Part shown: positions 37,321 through 49,357 of the stretch, one piece after another | How the letters are laid out: each line of letters opens with the position of its first letter | How positions within the stretch are numbered: position 1 is the stretch's first letter | Assembly (NCBI RefSeq): GCF_004563925.1 | Contig: NZ_SPNJ01000004.1 | Span: 186,001-250,000 of the forward strand | From: Herbaspirillum sp. 3R11 | GTDB lineage: Bacteria; Pseudomonadota; Gammaproteobacteria; Burkholderiales; Burkholderiaceae_D | Length of the DNA stretch: 64,000 nucleotides | Direction: 5' to 3' | The notes under the pieces: generated by a model | Seen by the model: only the letters and a program-made list of their open reading frames with translations | Databases searched by the model: none | What the model was told of the DNA's origin: nothing | Translations under genes and position numbers: made by a program

Positions 37321-37809
37321 ATGGCAAAGAAAAACGTCGCAGCAATCAACATCGGCATCAACGACAAGGATCGCAAGAAGATTGCGGACGGCCTCAGCAA
37401 GCTGCTGGCCGATTCCTACACGCTCTACCTGAAGACCCACAATTTCCACTGGAACGTCACCGGCCCGATGTTCAACACGCTGCACCTGATGTTCGAAGGT
37501 CAGTACACCGAACTGGCGCTGGCCGTCGACCTGATCGCCGAACGCATCCGCGCACTGGGCTATCCGGCGCCGGGTTCGTACAAGGAATTCGCCAAGCTGT
37601 CGTCGATCCCTGAAGCCGAAGGCGTACCTGCCGCCGACGAAATGATCCGTCAACTGGTGGCCGGCCAGGAAGCCGTTACCCGCACCGCGCGTTCGATGTT
37701 CCCGGCAGTTGACGCAGCCGCCGATGAACCGACCGCCGACTTGCTGACCCAGCGCATGCAGCTGCATGAAAAGAATGCATGGATGCTTCGCAGCTTGCTG
37801 GAAAGCTGA
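37321..37809 (+). CDS. dps: Dps-family ferritin-like DNA-protecting protein
   Basis: The 162-residue protein contains [26 protein letters not shown], with the ferroxidase His and Glu residues, and [14 protein letters not shown]. Dps shells store iron and protect DNA from peroxide and starvation. The N-terminus is short and Lys-rich (MAKKNVAA), typical of a DNA-binding tail. AAGGAGCG lies about 8 bases before the ATG. The upstream 100 bases contain a plausible -10 (TAAAAT at 37278-37283) but no good -35. A terminator shared with thiE follows. Confidence 0.94.
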   Translation: MAKKNVAAINIGINDKDRKKIADGLSKLLADSYTLYLKTHNFHWNVTGPMFNTLHLMFEGQYTELALAVDLIAERIRALGYPAPGSYKEFAKLSSIPEAEGVPAADEMIRQLVAGQEAVTRTARSMFPAVDAAADEPTADLLTQRMQLHEKNAWMLRSLLES

Positions 37810-37831
37810 TCTCCGGCATCTTCCGCGCATG

Positions 37832-37875
37832 AAAAAATGCCGCTGACATCATAACGATGCAGCGGCATTTTTCAT
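37832..37875. terminator. Bidirectional terminator between dps and thiE
   Basis: AAAAATGCCGCTG pairs perfectly with CAGCGGCATTTTT (13-bp stem) around a loop of about 14 bases. The A-run and T-run serve both convergent genes. Confidence 0.92.
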
Positions 37876-37891
37876 TTCTGCAAGTGTGCGT

Positions 37892-38521
37892 TCAGAACAA
37901 GTCGGCAAACCGGCGTGCCGCCGCTTCCGGATCATCGGTCATGTAGACGCTGCTGATGGCGGCCACCATGTCGGTGCCCTGCGCAATCAGCGGCAGGCAA
38001 TTTTCCTGCGTCATGCCGCCGATGACGACCACCGGCAAGGGGATTTCCTTCTTCGACTCGGCGACGATTTCCGGCGCGGTCTTGAAGTCGTATTTCTTCA
38101 CGCGCGACGGATAGAAGCCACCGAACGCCACGTAGGTCGCACCGGCCACATGCGCGTCGCGCGCCAGTTGCAAGGTGCCGTAGCACGAGGCGCCGACGAT
38201 CTTGTCCTTGCCGACTTGCGCGCGCACCTCGGCCACCGAGGCGTCGGTGCCGCCGACGTGGATGCCTTCGGCGTCGAGTTCGATGCAAAGGTCAACGTAG
38301 TCGTTGATGATGAACGGCGTATTGTGGCGACGGCAGACTTGCAGCAGCGCACTCGCCTGCTCTTTGCGCAGCGCTGCATCGGCGGTCTTGTGGCGGTACT
38401 GCACCAGCGTCGCGCCGCCTTTGATCGCCTGTTCGGTCGCGCCGACCAGCTTGTCCGTGTCATCCCAGTCGGGGGTCACGATGTACAGACCGTGCAGGGA
38501 CCATTGTCTGGCTTCACTCAT
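37892..38521 (-). CDS. thiE: Thiamine-phosphate synthase
   Basis: From the ATG at 38521 the 209-residue protein has the ThiE TIM-barrel marks LVQYRHK, FIINDYVDLCIELDAEGIHVG and VVVIGGMTQEN. It joins HMP-pyrophosphate with the thiazole phosphate carboxylate to give thiamine phosphate. The common LQYR is VQYR here, and the phosphate-binding segments are intact. Its start overlaps the thiD stop by 4 bases (ATGA). It is the last gene of the thiC-thiS-thiG-thiD-thiE operon. Confidence 0.95.
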   Translation of the reverse strand: MSEARQWSLHGLYIVTPDWDDTDKLVGATEQAIKGGATLVQYRHKTADAALRKEQASALLQVCRRHNTPFIINDYVDLCIELDAEGIHVGGTDASVAEVRAQVGKDKIVGASCYGTLQLARDAHVAGATYVAFGGFYPSRVKKYDFKTAPEIVAESKKEIPLPVVVIGGMTQENCLPLIAQGTDMVAAISSVYMTDDPEAAARRFADLF

Positions 38522-39336
38522 TTCTTTTCTCCGAAAAATAACGGCACGCGATTGGGAATGCGCTGTCCGTCCGCGATCGCGTAGGAAGTTTCCAGCGCAT
38601 GCTGGCAGTACCTCTGCGCCGCTTCGATGGCGTCGCGCATGCCGAGACCTTGCGCCAGCTGCGCCGACAAAGCTGCCGCCAGTGTGCAACCGCTGCCATG
38701 GAATTCATCCTGAAGGCGCGGCCAGCTCCACGACGCAAAGGCGCCGTCGGGGCCGAACCAGCGATTGACCACATCCTGATGCTGCGGACCGTGGCCACCC
38801 TTGAGCAATACGTTCTCGCAACCGCGCTGCATCAGGATCGCGGCCTGCCGTTCCGGCGCATGCTCGCTGCCGCACAGCCGGTTGGCTTCGTTGAGATTGG
38901 GCGTGATGACGGTGGCGACCGCATATAAAGATTCAATCGCCAGCGCCGCATCGTCGGTCGACAACTGATCGCCCTTGCCGTTGGCCAGCACCGGATCGAA
39001 CACCACCGGCAAATCCGGCCGGCGTGCGCGCAATTGCAAAATCAGGTCTGCAATCGTCTCGGCATTGCGGCGGTTGCCGGCGATGCCGAGCTTGACGGCC
39101 CGGATGTCGAAACGATCAATCAGCACCTGCGCCTGATGGCGAATCAATTCCGCATCGAGCGGATGTACGGCGAACACGCTGACGTTGTCCTGCACCGTCA
39201 ACGCGGTCGGCACCGACAGCGGATGGCAGCCGAGCGCGCTGATGGCAGGAATATCCGCCTGCATGCCGGCGCCGCCGCTGGGGTCGGAACCGGAAAATAC
39301 CAGCACGCAAGGCGGCGACGAACGATACGAAGACAT
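38518..39336 (-). CDS. thiD: Hydroxymethylpyrimidine/phosphomethylpyrimidine kinase
   Basis: The 272-residue ribokinase-like enzyme has VFSGSDPSGGAGMQADI at the N-terminus and the C-terminal EFHGSGCTLAAALSAQLAQG with the catalytic Cys in the GSGC anion hole. It phosphorylates HMP twice. The usual LGCHPLSVPTALTVQ segment (normally ALGxxGxxVxTALTAQ) is present with small changes. It is translationally coupled to thiE by a 4-base overlap and lies 8 bases after thiG. Confidence 0.95.
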   Translation of the reverse strand: MSSYRSSPPCVLVFSGSDPSGGAGMQADIPAISALGCHPLSVPTALTVQDNVSVFAVHPLDAELIRHQAQVLIDRFDIRAVKLGIAGNRRNAETIADLILQLRARRPDLPVVFDPVLANGKGDQLSTDDAALAIESLYAVATVITPNLNEANRLCGSEHAPERQAAILMQRGCENVLLKGGHGPQHQDVVNRWFGPDGAFASWSWPRLQDEFHGSGCTLAAALSAQLAQGLGMRDAIEAAQRYCQHALETSYAIADGQRIPNRVPLFFGEKK

Positions 39337-39344
39337 GACCTGGC

Positions 39345-40154
39345 TCAGACGACCCGGCCCGCCATCGGCGACGATGGCGACGCCGCAAAGCGCTTCGGCA
39401 CACGACCGGCGAGGAAGGCTTCACGACCGGCTTCCACCGCCAATTTCATCGCCCGCGCCATGCGGATCGGATCGCGCGCACCGGCAATCGCGGTATTCAT
39501 CAGCACGCCGTCGCAACCAAGCTCCATTGCAATCGCGGCGTCCGAAGCCGTACCGACGCCGGCATCGACCAGCACCGGAATCTTCGACTGTTCGATGATC
39601 AGCGACAGGTTCCACGGATTCAGGATGCCCATGCCGGAGCCGATCAGCGACGCCAGCGGCATCACCGCCACCACGCCGATGTCTTCCAGCATGCGCGCCT
39701 GGATGGGATCGTCGCTGCAATACACCATCACGTCGAAGCCGTCCTTGACCAGTGTCGCAGCGGCCTTCAGGGTCTCCGGCATGTTCGGGAACAGGGTCTT
39801 CTCGTCGCCCAGTACTTCCAGCTTGACCAGCTTGTGGCCGTTCAACAATTCGCGCGCCAGTTGCAGCGTGTAAACCGCATCTTCGGCGTTGTAGCAGCCG
39901 GCCGTATTCGGCAGGATGGTGTAGCGCGAAGGCGGCACCACGTCGAGCAGACTCGGCGCATTCGGATCCTGACCGATGTTCACGCGGCGAATCGCCACGG
40001 TGATGATGTCGGCGCCGCTGGCCTCGGTGGCTTCGCGGGTTTCGTTGAGATCCTTGTACTTGCCGCTGCCGACCAGCAGGCGGGAGTTGTAGGTTTTTCC
40101 TGCAATCGTCAGTCCCGCGTCCGCAGTCAGCGCAGGAGTGTCGTTCATGTTCAT
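39345..40154 (-). CDS. thiG: Thiazole synthase
   Basis: The 269-residue protein has the ThiG pattern: [13 protein letters not shown] near the N-terminus, the Schiff-base Lys in LVKLEVLGD, and [33 protein letters not shown]. It forms the thiazole ring of thiamine from deoxyxylulose phosphate, dehydroglycine and ThiS thiocarboxylate. AAGGAATTG before the ATG is an acceptable ribosome binding site. No glycine oxidase ThiO or radical-SAM ThiH is encoded in this operon. Confidence 0.96.
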   Translation of the reverse strand: MNMNDTPALTADAGLTIAGKTYNSRLLVGSGKYKDLNETREATEASGADIITVAIRRVNIGQDPNAPSLLDVVPPSRYTILPNTAGCYNAEDAVYTLQLARELLNGHKLVKLEVLGDEKTLFPNMPETLKAAATLVKDGFDVMVYCSDDPIQARMLEDIGVVAVMPLASLIGSGMGILNPWNLSLIIEQSKIPVLVDAGVGTASDAAIAMELGCDGVLMNTAIAGARDPIRMARAMKLAVEAGREAFLAGRVPKRFAASPSSPMAGRVV

Positions 40155-40172
40155 GTCAATTCCTTTCAGGTT

Positions 40173-40382
40173 TTAGCCGCCGCCGATGGCGCGGACCACG
40201 TCGACGCGGTCCGCATCGGCCAGCACGCGTCCGGCCCAGAGCTGCGACGGCACCACTTGCCGGTTCACGGCGACCGCGACGGCCTTGCCGGTCAGCTCCA
40301 GCGCAGCAATCAGCTGCGCCAGATCCGCCCCGTCAGCGATTGCATGCGGCTTGCCATTCAATTCAATCTGCATCGCATTCAC
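40173..40382 (-). CDS. thiS: Sulfur carrier protein
   Basis: The 69-residue ubiquitin-like protein ends in IGGG, the C-terminal Gly-Gly that is adenylated and thiocarboxylated. It starts MQIELNGKPH and has VAVAVNRQVVPSQLW, as expected for ThiS. It donates sulfur to ThiG, the next gene 18 bases downstream. It starts 8 bases after the thiC stop. Confidence 0.95.
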   Translation of the reverse strand: MNAMQIELNGKPHAIADGADLAQLIAALELTGKAVAVAVNRQVVPSQLWAGRVLADADRVDVVRAIGGG

Positions 40383-40390
40383 CGCAACGC

Positions 40391-42742
<2,352 letters not shown>

Positions 42743-45553
42743 ATGGAATTAGCCAAGTCGTTCGAGCCTGCCGATATCGAAAAATTCTGGCGCGAGGAGT
42801 GGGAAAAGCGCGGATATTTCGCCGCCACCACCGCGCCCGAAAAGCCGTCGTTCAGCATCCAGCTGCCGCCGCCGAATGTGACCGGCACGCTGCACATGGG
42901 CCACGCCTTCAATCAGACCATCATGGACGGCCTGACCCGCTACCATCGCATGCGCGGTTTCAACACCGCCTGGATCCCGGGCACCGACCACGCCGGCATC
43001 GCCACGCAGATCGTGGTGGAGCGCCAGCTCGATGCGCAAAAGATTTCGCGCCATGACCTCGGCCGTGAGAAGTTCGTCGAGAAGGTGTGGGAGTGGAAGG
43101 AGAAATCCGGCTCGACCATCACCGGCCAGATGCGCCGCATGGGCGCCTCGACCGACTGGGACCGCGAGTACTTCACGATGGATCCGAAGATGTCGAACGC
43201 CGTCACGGAAGTCTTCGTGCGCCTGTTCGAGCAAGGCCTGATCTATCGCGGCAAGCGCCTGGTCAACTGGGATCCGGTGCTGGGCACGGCGGTGTCCGAC
43301 CTGGAAGTGGTGTCGGAAGAAGAAGACGGCTCGATGTGGCATATCCGCTATCCATTGGTCGACGGCAGCGGTCACATCACGGTGGCGACGACGCGTCCGG
43401 AAACACTGCTGGGCGACGTCGCCGTGGCCGTCGATCCGACCGACGAGCGTTATGCGCACCTGGTCGGCAAGATGCTCAAGCTGCCGCTGACCGACCGCGA
43501 AATCCCGATCATCAAGGACGAATACGTCGACAAGGAATTCGGCACCGGCTGCGTGAAGATCACGCCTGCGCACGACTTCAACGATTATCAGGTCGGCGCA
43601 CGCCACAACCTGGAGAAAATCAGCATCCTGACGCTGGACGCCAAGATCAATGAAAACGGCCCGGCCAAATATCAGGGTCTGGATCGCTTCGAGGCGCGCA
43701 AGCAGATGGTTGCCGACCTCGATGCGCAAGGCCTGCTGGAACTGGTCAAGCCGCACAAGCTGATGGTGCCGCGCGGCGACCGCACCGGCGTCGTGATCGA
43801 GCCGATGCTGACCGACCAATGGTTCGTCGCCATGAGCAAGCCGGCGCCGGAAGGCACTTACTTCCCGGGCAAGTCGATTGCCGAAGTGGCGCTGGAAAAA
43901 GTCGCCAACGGCGAGATCAAGCTGATTCCGGAAAACTGGAACAACACCTACAACCAGTGGCTCAACAACATCCAGGACTGGTGTATCTCGCGCCAACTGT
44001 GGTGGGGCCATCAGATCCCGGCGTGGTACGACGAAGACGGCAAGGTCTACGTGGCGCGCACTGAAGCGGAAGCCCAGGCGCAAGCCGGCGGCAAGACCGT
44101 AACGCGCGACAACGACGTGCTCGACACCTGGTTCTCGTCCGCGCTGGTGCCGTTCTCGACACTGGGCTGGCCGGAAGAAACGCCGGACTACAAACTGTTC
44201 CTGCCGTCGTCGGTGCTGGTGACCGGCTTCGACATCATCTTCTTCTGGGTGGCGCGCATGGTCATGATGACCACGCACTTCACCGGCCAGGTGCCGTTCA
44301 ATACCGTCTACGTGCATGGTCTGGTGCGCGACGCCAGCGGCCAGAAGATGTCCAAGTCCAAGGGCAACACGCTCGACCCGATCGATCTGATCGACGGCAT
44401 CGGCGTGGATGAACTGGTCGCCAAGCGCACCGTCGGCCTGATGAACCCGAAGCAGGCCGCCAGTATTGAAAAGGCGACCCGCAAGGAATTCGCCGACGGC
44501 ATCCCGGCCTTCGGCACCGATGCGCTGCGCTTCACGTTCGCCTCGCTGGCGACGCTGGGCCGCAACATCAACTTCGACCTCGGCCGCTGTGAAGGCTATC
44601 GCAACTTCTGCAACAAGCTGTGGAACGCCACCCGCTTTGTGCTGATGAACACCGAAGGCCAGGACTGCGGTTTCGACGGTCACGTCAAGGGCGAATGCAA
44701 CAAGGAACAGCTGCAGTTCTCGCAAGCCGACCGCTGGATCGTGTCGTTGATGCAGCGCACCGAAGCCGAAGTCGAAAAGGGTTTCGCCGACTACCGCTTC
44801 GACAACATCGCTTCCGCCATCTACAAGTTCGTGTGGGACGAGTACTGCGACTGGTATCTGGAAATGGCCAAATCGCAGATTCAGAACGGCAACGAAGCGC
44901 AACAACGCGCGACACGCCGCACCCTGCTGCGCGTGCTGGAAGGCGTGCTGCGTTTGGCGCATCCGGTGCTGCCTTTCATCACCGAAGCTCTGTGGCAAAG
45001 CGTGGCGCCGCTGACCGACAAGAAGCTCGACCCGGCCGGCGACTCCATCATGCGTCAACCGTATCCGCAAGCCGATCTGGAAAAGATCGACGTGGATGCC
45101 GAAGCATGGATGACACAGTTGAAGACGCTGACCGACGCTTGCCGCAACCTGCGCGGCGAGATGCAATTGTCGCCGGCGCTGCGCGTGCCGCTGATCATTG
45201 AGACCGCGAATGCGGAAGCGGTGAACTCCTTCCTCCCGTATCTGCAATCGCTGGTGAAGCTGAGCGAAACGCAAGTCGTGACGCAATTGCCGGAGTCGCC
45301 GGCGCCGGTCGCCATCGTCGGCGATCTGAAGTTGATGCTGAAGGTGGAAATCGATATCGCGGCGGAACGCGAACGCATGGCCAAGGAGATCACCCGCATC
45401 AGCGGCGAGATCGTCAAGGCCAATGCCAAGCTGTCCAACGAGAGCTTCGTGGCGCGTGCCCCGGAAGCGGTCGTGGCGCAAGAGAAAGAGCGCCTCGCCA
45501 ACTTCAGCACCACGCTGGCGAAACTGGAAGAGCAACTGGCGAAGTTAAAGTAA
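42743..45553 (+). CDS. valS: Valyl-tRNA synthetase
   Basis: From the ATG at 42743 ([16 protein letters not shown]) the 936-residue class I synthetase has HIGH as HMGH in [13 protein letters not shown]. It has an editing domain with [17 protein letters not shown], the signature KMSKS in [11 protein letters not shown], an anticodon-binding domain, and the C-terminal coiled coil ([23 protein letters not shown]). It charges tRNA-Val and clears mischarged Thr. An upstream extension to 42590 has no homology. A strong terminator follows. Confidence 0.97.
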   Translation: MELAKSFEPADIEKFWREEWEKRGYFAATTAPEKPSFSIQLPPPNVTGTLHMGHAFNQTIMDGLTRYHRMRGFNTAWIPGTDHAGIATQIVVERQLDAQKISRHDLGREKFVEKVWEWKEKSGSTITGQMRRMGASTDWDREYFTMDPKMSNAVTEVFVRLFEQGLIYRGKRLVNWDPVLGTAVSDLEVVSEEEDGSMWHIRYPLVDGSGHITVATTRPETLLGDVAVAVDPTDERYAHLVGKMLKLPLTDREIPIIKDEYVDKEFGTGCVKITPAHDFNDYQVGARHNLEKISILTLDAKINENGPAKYQGLDRFEARKQMVADLDAQGLLELVKPHKLMVPRGDRTGVVIEPMLTDQWFVAMSKPAPEGTYFPGKSIAEVALEKVANGEIKLIPENWNNTYNQWLNNIQDWCISRQLWWGHQIPAWYDEDGKVYVARTEAEAQAQAGGKTVTRDNDVLDTWFSSALVPFSTLGWPEETPDYKLFLPSSVLVTGFDIIFFWVARMVMMTTHFTGQVPFNTVYVHGLVRDASGQKMSKSKGNTLDPIDLIDGIGVDELVAKRTVGLMNPKQAASIEKATRKEFADGIPAFGTDALRFTFASLATLGRNINFDLGRCEGYRNFCNKLWNATRFVLMNTEGQDCGFDGHVKGECNKEQLQFSQADRWIVSLMQRTEAEVEKGFADYRFDNIASAIYKFVWDEYCDWYLEMAKSQIQNGNEAQQRATRRTLLRVLEGVLRLAHPVLPFITEALWQSVAPLTDKKLDPAGDSIMRQPYPQADLEKIDVDAEAWMTQLKTLTDACRNLRGEMQLSPALRVPLIIETANAEAVNSFLPYLQSLVKLSETQVVTQLPESPAPVAIVGDLKLMLKVEIDIAAERERMAKEITRISGEIVKANAKLSNESFVARAPEAVVAQEKERLANFSTTLAKLEEQLAKLK

Positions 45554-45599
45554 GTTGAAATAGCTTGATGAAATAAGCCGGCCCGACCAGCTTCCGATC

Positions 45600-45636
45600 A
45601 GCCGCCGTCCTGCAAAGGGCGGCGGCTTTTTTATTG
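45600..45636 (+). terminator. Rho-independent terminator of valS
   Basis: AGCCGCCG and CGGCGGCT form an 8-bp core stem, with CC/GG pairs inside and a short loop, followed by TTTTTT. It starts about 45 bases after the stop. Confidence 0.9.
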
Positions 45637-45756
45637 CCCTGCCGCCATCTTTTTAATGCTTGCCGGACGCCGTCGGCTTGTCTACACTAGCCGGATAAAA
45701 TTAGAACAATCGTGCTTTTATTTAAACCACCAGTTTCACCAATGGACGGAGACATC

Positions 45757-46212
45757 ATGAACACTCGCATCATTCTGAGCAGCGCCCTGTTGGCCCTGAG
45801 CGCACTAAGCACCGCAACCGCCTGGGCCGCCGACGGCTCGCCTGTCGGCCTGTGGAAAAACATCGACGACGCCACCGGCCAGCCCAAGGCCTTGATCCGC
45901 ATCACCGAAAGCGACGGCGAGCTCAAGGGCAAGATCGAGAAGCTCTTCCGCCCCGCCGAAGAAGATCAGAATCCCAAGTGCGTGAAATGCGAAGGCGCGC
46001 TGAAAGACCAGCCCATTGTCGGTATGACCATCCTCTCCGGCCTGAAGAAAGACGGCGACGAATACAACGGCGGCCAGATTCTTGATCCGGCCAACGGCAA
46101 GCTGTACAAGAGCAAGCTGACCGTCGTCGAAGACGGCAAGAAACTCAACGTGCGCGGCTATATCGGCATGCCGATGCTGGGTCGCACGCAAACCTGGGTG
46201 CGCGAAGAGTAA
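45757..46212 (+). CDS. DUF2147 family exported protein
   Basis: From the ATG at 45757 (MNTRIILSSALLAL) the 151-residue protein has a Sec signal ending AWAAD. It continues with SPVGLWKNIDDATGQPKALIRI and GQILDPANGKLYKSKLTV, the DUF2147 core (a lipocalin-like beta-barrel). C-terminal RGYIGMPMLGRTQTWVR is the family end motif. Two Cys in NPKCVKCEG could form a disulfide or bind metal. The function of the family is unknown; it is exported to the periplasm. The upstream frame to 45712 lacks support. Confidence 0.88.
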   Translation: MNTRIILSSALLALSALSTATAWAADGSPVGLWKNIDDATGQPKALIRITESDGELKGKIEKLFRPAEEDQNPKCVKCEGALKDQPIVGMTILSGLKKDGDEYNGGQILDPANGKLYKSKLTVVEDGKKLNVRGYIGMPMLGRTQTWVREE

Positions 46213-46225
46213 AAATTCTTGCCGC

Positions 46226-46264
46226 GATGCATCGCGAGCGAAGCTTGCGATGCATCCTGTTTTA
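46226..46264 (+). terminator. Probable terminator after the DUF2147 gene
   Basis: GATGCATCGC (46226-46235) and GCGATGCATC (46247-46256) form a perfect 10-bp stem with an 11-base loop. The following T-tract (CTGTTTTA) is short. Confidence 0.65.
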
Positions 46265-46510
46265 CTTCCTGTTCCACCTTTCCTCCCGCACACATTTCCC
46301 GTCTGGAATTTCTCATCTGCTTTTCCCATTTGGAAATAGACAGCTTGCGCAACACCTGCCTTCTTTCGTGTTGCCCATTGCCTGCGAAATTGTTAGCCTG
46401 AGAATAACAAAACAAGAGGACTGGAATTTTTCCGGCCAAACTTGCGCATCACATTCGACGCCGGTGATCCGTCACGTTTTCGAATGTTCTCTCGGGGGAG
46501 GGAAATACCC

Positions 46511-47656
46511 ATGCACTCGTCGCGACGCTCCATCTTGCTGTGCTTGTCGGTCGCAGCGATTTTCCTCTCCCGTGCGTTCCCTGCACTGGCCCAGGACCCT
46601 GATCGTGAAGTCCTGATCGGCTATGTCGCGCCGATGGACGACGCCGAGGCCTCCAGCGGCGCCGGCGCTGCACAGATGGCGATTGACGAAGCCAATGCCG
46701 CGTCGATACGCATCGGAGGTGCGGCCGTCACTTTCAAGTTGCTGCTGCAAAACGACAAAGCCGATCCGCGCACCGCCGAACAGATCGCGCGCTACCTGGC
46801 CAAGACCAGCGTGGTCGCGGTCGTCGGTCACTGGACCAGCAGCACCAGCATTGCCGTCGCGCCGATCTATGCCGACGCCGGCATTGCGCAGCTGGCGCCG
46901 ATTGCGTGGAGCAGGCGCTTTACGCTGGCGCCGGGCAGCAGTCATTTTCAGGGTGTGGGCAGCGATGACATGGCAATGGCGTATGCAGTCGGCTATCTGT
47001 CGGGGCACGTGCATCCACGGCTGGTGATGGTGATCGACGACAAGGCGCCGCTGGGCGTTTCCATGGCGGACTCATTCGAGAAATATGCCAAAGCCGCCGG
47101 CATCGCCACTTCGCGCCAATCGGTCAGCACCCAGACTTCGGACTTCAATCCGCAGCTGCAGATCGCGAAAACCATTCGTCCGGACATGATCCTGTTCACG
47201 GGCCGCAGCGCACAAAGCGCGGCGATTGCACGCAACCTCAAACGCATGGGCGTCTCCGCCAGCCTGATGATGACGGGGCCGGTAGTGTCGACGGACTTCC
47301 TCGCAGGCATCAACCACAGCGATGAAGATCTCTATGCCATCGTTCCCGGACCGCCCGCCGACGGCAGCAAGATACAAGCCTTCAGGAAACGCTACATGGC
47401 GAACTTCACGCGCGCACCTGCGCCGTTCGCGATGTTTGCCTATGACTCCGTCAACACGCTGATTGCCGCCATCAGGAAAGCCGACAGCCTGGATCGCCAG
47501 AGCATCATCGCAGGCTTGTACGGGGTCAACCACGCAGGACTCACCGGCACCATCTCTTTCCGTCCCGATGGCACCCTCAAGAGTCCGACTTACACCTTGC
47601 ACCAGACCGAAAAAGCTCATTGGACGGTACGCAAGGTATTCAGGCCGCCAGCCTGA
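46511..47656 (+). CDS. LivJ-type periplasmic binding protein, orphan, tandem copy 1
   Basis: From the ATG at 46511 (MHSSRRSILLCLS) the 381-residue protein has a Sec signal ending ALAQ and the Peripla_BP_6 fold of branched-chain amino-acid binding proteins. VLIGYVAPMDDAEASSGAGAAQMAIDEAN leads, with GHWTSSTSIAVAPIY in the ligand cleft. GGGGGAGGG is the ribosome binding site. No permease or ATPase lies nearby. It is a tandem duplicate of the next gene (aligned blocks such as HWTSSTSIA and HWNSPTTIA). Orphan binding proteins of this type may feed distant importers or act as sensors. Confidence 0.9.
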   Translation: MHSSRRSILLCLSVAAIFLSRAFPALAQDPDREVLIGYVAPMDDAEASSGAGAAQMAIDEANAASIRIGGAAVTFKLLLQNDKADPRTAEQIARYLAKTSVVAVVGHWTSSTSIAVAPIYADAGIAQLAPIAWSRRFTLAPGSSHFQGVGSDDMAMAYAVGYLSGHVHPRLVMVIDDKAPLGVSMADSFEKYAKAAGIATSRQSVSTQTSDFNPQLQIAKTIRPDMILFTGRSAQSAAIARNLKRMGVSASLMMTGPVVSTDFLAGINHSDEDLYAIVPGPPADGSKIQAFRKRYMANFTRAPAPFAMFAYDSVNTLIAAIRKADSLDRQSIIAGLYGVNHAGLTGTISFRPDGTLKSPTYTLHQTEKAHWTVRKVFRPPA

Positions 47657-47714
47657 ACCGGAGACACGAGCGCACATCGGCGCGCGAAACGCATCACTTT
47701 GCACCGGGGGACGT

Positions 47715-48854
47715 ATGTCGACTTCCTGTCGTTTCACTGCTTTTCTTTTGCTGCTGTTGTCCACACTGTCCTGGGCGGGTACAACCGAAACTCCGCCGAT
47801 CGTCGTGACAATAGGTTTCGCAGCACCGCTGGCGGAAGTCCCTGCGCGCCAGGGCCGCAATGCCGCACTGCTGGCCATCGAGGAAATCAACAAGAGTAAT
47901 CCCATCATCGGCGGTCGCGTCGTCGTCTTCGAGTTGCTGGAGCAGGATGACAAAGCCGACCCGCGCATCAGCGAGTTCATCGCGCGCGCGCTCGTCAGCA
48001 GCAAGGTGATCGGCGTCATCGGCCATTGGAACAGTCCGACGACGATCGCCGCCGCGCCCATTTACCACACAGCGGGACTGGCGCAGATATCACCGTTTTC
48101 GTGGAGTCGCAGTTTCACGCAAAAATCTTACAAGACCGCCTTCCAGATCATCGGCAGCGATGACGTCGGACTCGCGCTGGCAGCCGATTACCTGGTCGGG
48201 GAACAGAAACTGAAACGTGTGCTGGTGCTCGATGACGGCGGCTTTCTCGGCACCAGCATGGCGGACTATTTTTCCAATCATGCGAAAGCCGCCGACGGCG
48301 AAATCATTCAGCGCATGTCGATCAGCGGCAATACATCCGACTTCAACCAGCCGCTGCAAAAAGCGCGGGATGCGCAGGCGGACCTGATTTTCTTCAGCGG
48401 CCGCGTGATGCAAAGCGATGTGTTGGCGCGCAACCTCCAACGCTTTCGCCTGCCGGCAAAATTGCTGCTGACCGGTAGCGTGATATCGCCTGTTTTTCTG
48501 AAAAACGCCACCGATATCGACAGCACCATTCTCGCCATCGTGCCCAGCACGCCGCTGGACAAACGTCCCGGCATGGCGGCGTTGCAAAAGAAGTACGCCG
48601 AGCGCTTCGGCGGCGCGATGATTCCGTTCGCGGTGTACTCCTACGACAGCGTGCACTTGCTGGCGGCTGCGACGAAGAAGGCCAACTCGCTGGATCGCGG
48701 CAAGATCGTCGATGCGCTGCACGAGATCAGATACAGCGGCGTCAGCGCCAACATCGCCTTCGATGTCAATGGCGCGCTGCTCAAGCCGGGATATACGCTC
48801 TACAGTTATGAGCGCAAGGGATGGGTGCCGCTGCGGGTCTTCACCGGCAAATAG
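47715..48854 (+). CDS. LivJ-type periplasmic binding protein, orphan, tandem copy 2
   Basis: From the ATG at 47715 (MSTSCRFTAFLLLLLS) the 379-residue protein has a Sec signal and the same Peripla_BP_6 fold as its upstream neighbour (58-base gap). ALLAIEEINKSNPIIGGRVVVFELLEQDD and GHWNSPTTIAAAPIY match copy 1 in order and spacing, so the pair arose by duplication. Ligand-contact residues differ, so the ligands may differ. A frame upstream to 47463 is out of the family. It ends 9 bases before the convergent YaiI gene, with no terminator between. Confidence 0.9.
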   Translation: MSTSCRFTAFLLLLLSTLSWAGTTETPPIVVTIGFAAPLAEVPARQGRNAALLAIEEINKSNPIIGGRVVVFELLEQDDKADPRISEFIARALVSSKVIGVIGHWNSPTTIAAAPIYHTAGLAQISPFSWSRSFTQKSYKTAFQIIGSDDVGLALAADYLVGEQKLKRVLVLDDGGFLGTSMADYFSNHAKAADGEIIQRMSISGNTSDFNQPLQKARDAQADLIFFSGRVMQSDVLARNLQRFRLPAKLLLTGSVISPVFLKNATDIDSTILAIVPSTPLDKRPGMAALQKKYAERFGGAMIPFAVYSYDSVHLLAAATKKANSLDRGKIVDALHEIRYSGVSANIAFDVNGALLKPGYTLYSYERKGWVPLRVFTGK

Positions 48855-48863
48855 AATCGCGCG

Positions 48864-49319
48864 TCAAGGCGCCGGTTTGTGCTGGGCGACGAAGCGGTCG
48901 AGCTGGCGTGCAAAGGCGCGGCCGTCAGCCTGACTGAATGCTGCCGGTCCACCGGTTTCGACACCGCTGCCGCGCAGTTCTTCCATGAAATTGCGCATCG
49001 TCAGATGCTGCTGGATATTGTCGACGGTGTACATCTCGCCGCGTGGATTGAGCACGGCGACACCGTTGGCGACGACTTCGGCGGCGAGCGGAATGTCGGC
49101 CGTGATCACGAGGTCGCCGGCTGCTGCGAGCTTGACGATTTCCTTGTCGGCGACGTCAAAGCCGGCCGGAACCACGATCGATTTGATAAAGCGTGAAGGC
49201 GGTGTGCGCAGGTGCCGGTTGGCCACCAGCGTCACCATGATCTCGGTGCGATCGGCGACACGGAACAGCATGTCCTTGATGACGCCCGGACAGGCGTCGG
49301 CATCAACCCAGATGTGCAT
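48864..49319 (-). CDS. YaiI/YqxD family protein (DUF188)
   Basis: The 151-residue protein opens [18 protein letters not shown] and carries [24 protein letters not shown], the DUF188/UPF0178 hallmarks. The fold is PIN-like with the Asp cluster DADACP. Function unknown; cytoplasmic. The stop faces the stop of the tandem binding protein with 9 bases between. The next gene on the same strand, a hydratase, ends 38 bases upstream of its start. Confidence 0.9.
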   Translation of the reverse strand: MHIWVDADACPGVIKDMLFRVADRTEIMVTLVANRHLRTPPSRFIKSIVVPAGFDVADKEIVKLAAAGDLVITADIPLAAEVVANGVAVLNPRGEMYTVDNIQQHLTMRNFMEELRGSGVETGGPAAFSQADGRAFARQLDRFVAQHKPAP

Positions 49320-49357
49320 GACTCACCTGTCGAACCTGTGTGCAGCCGGACAGAAAA

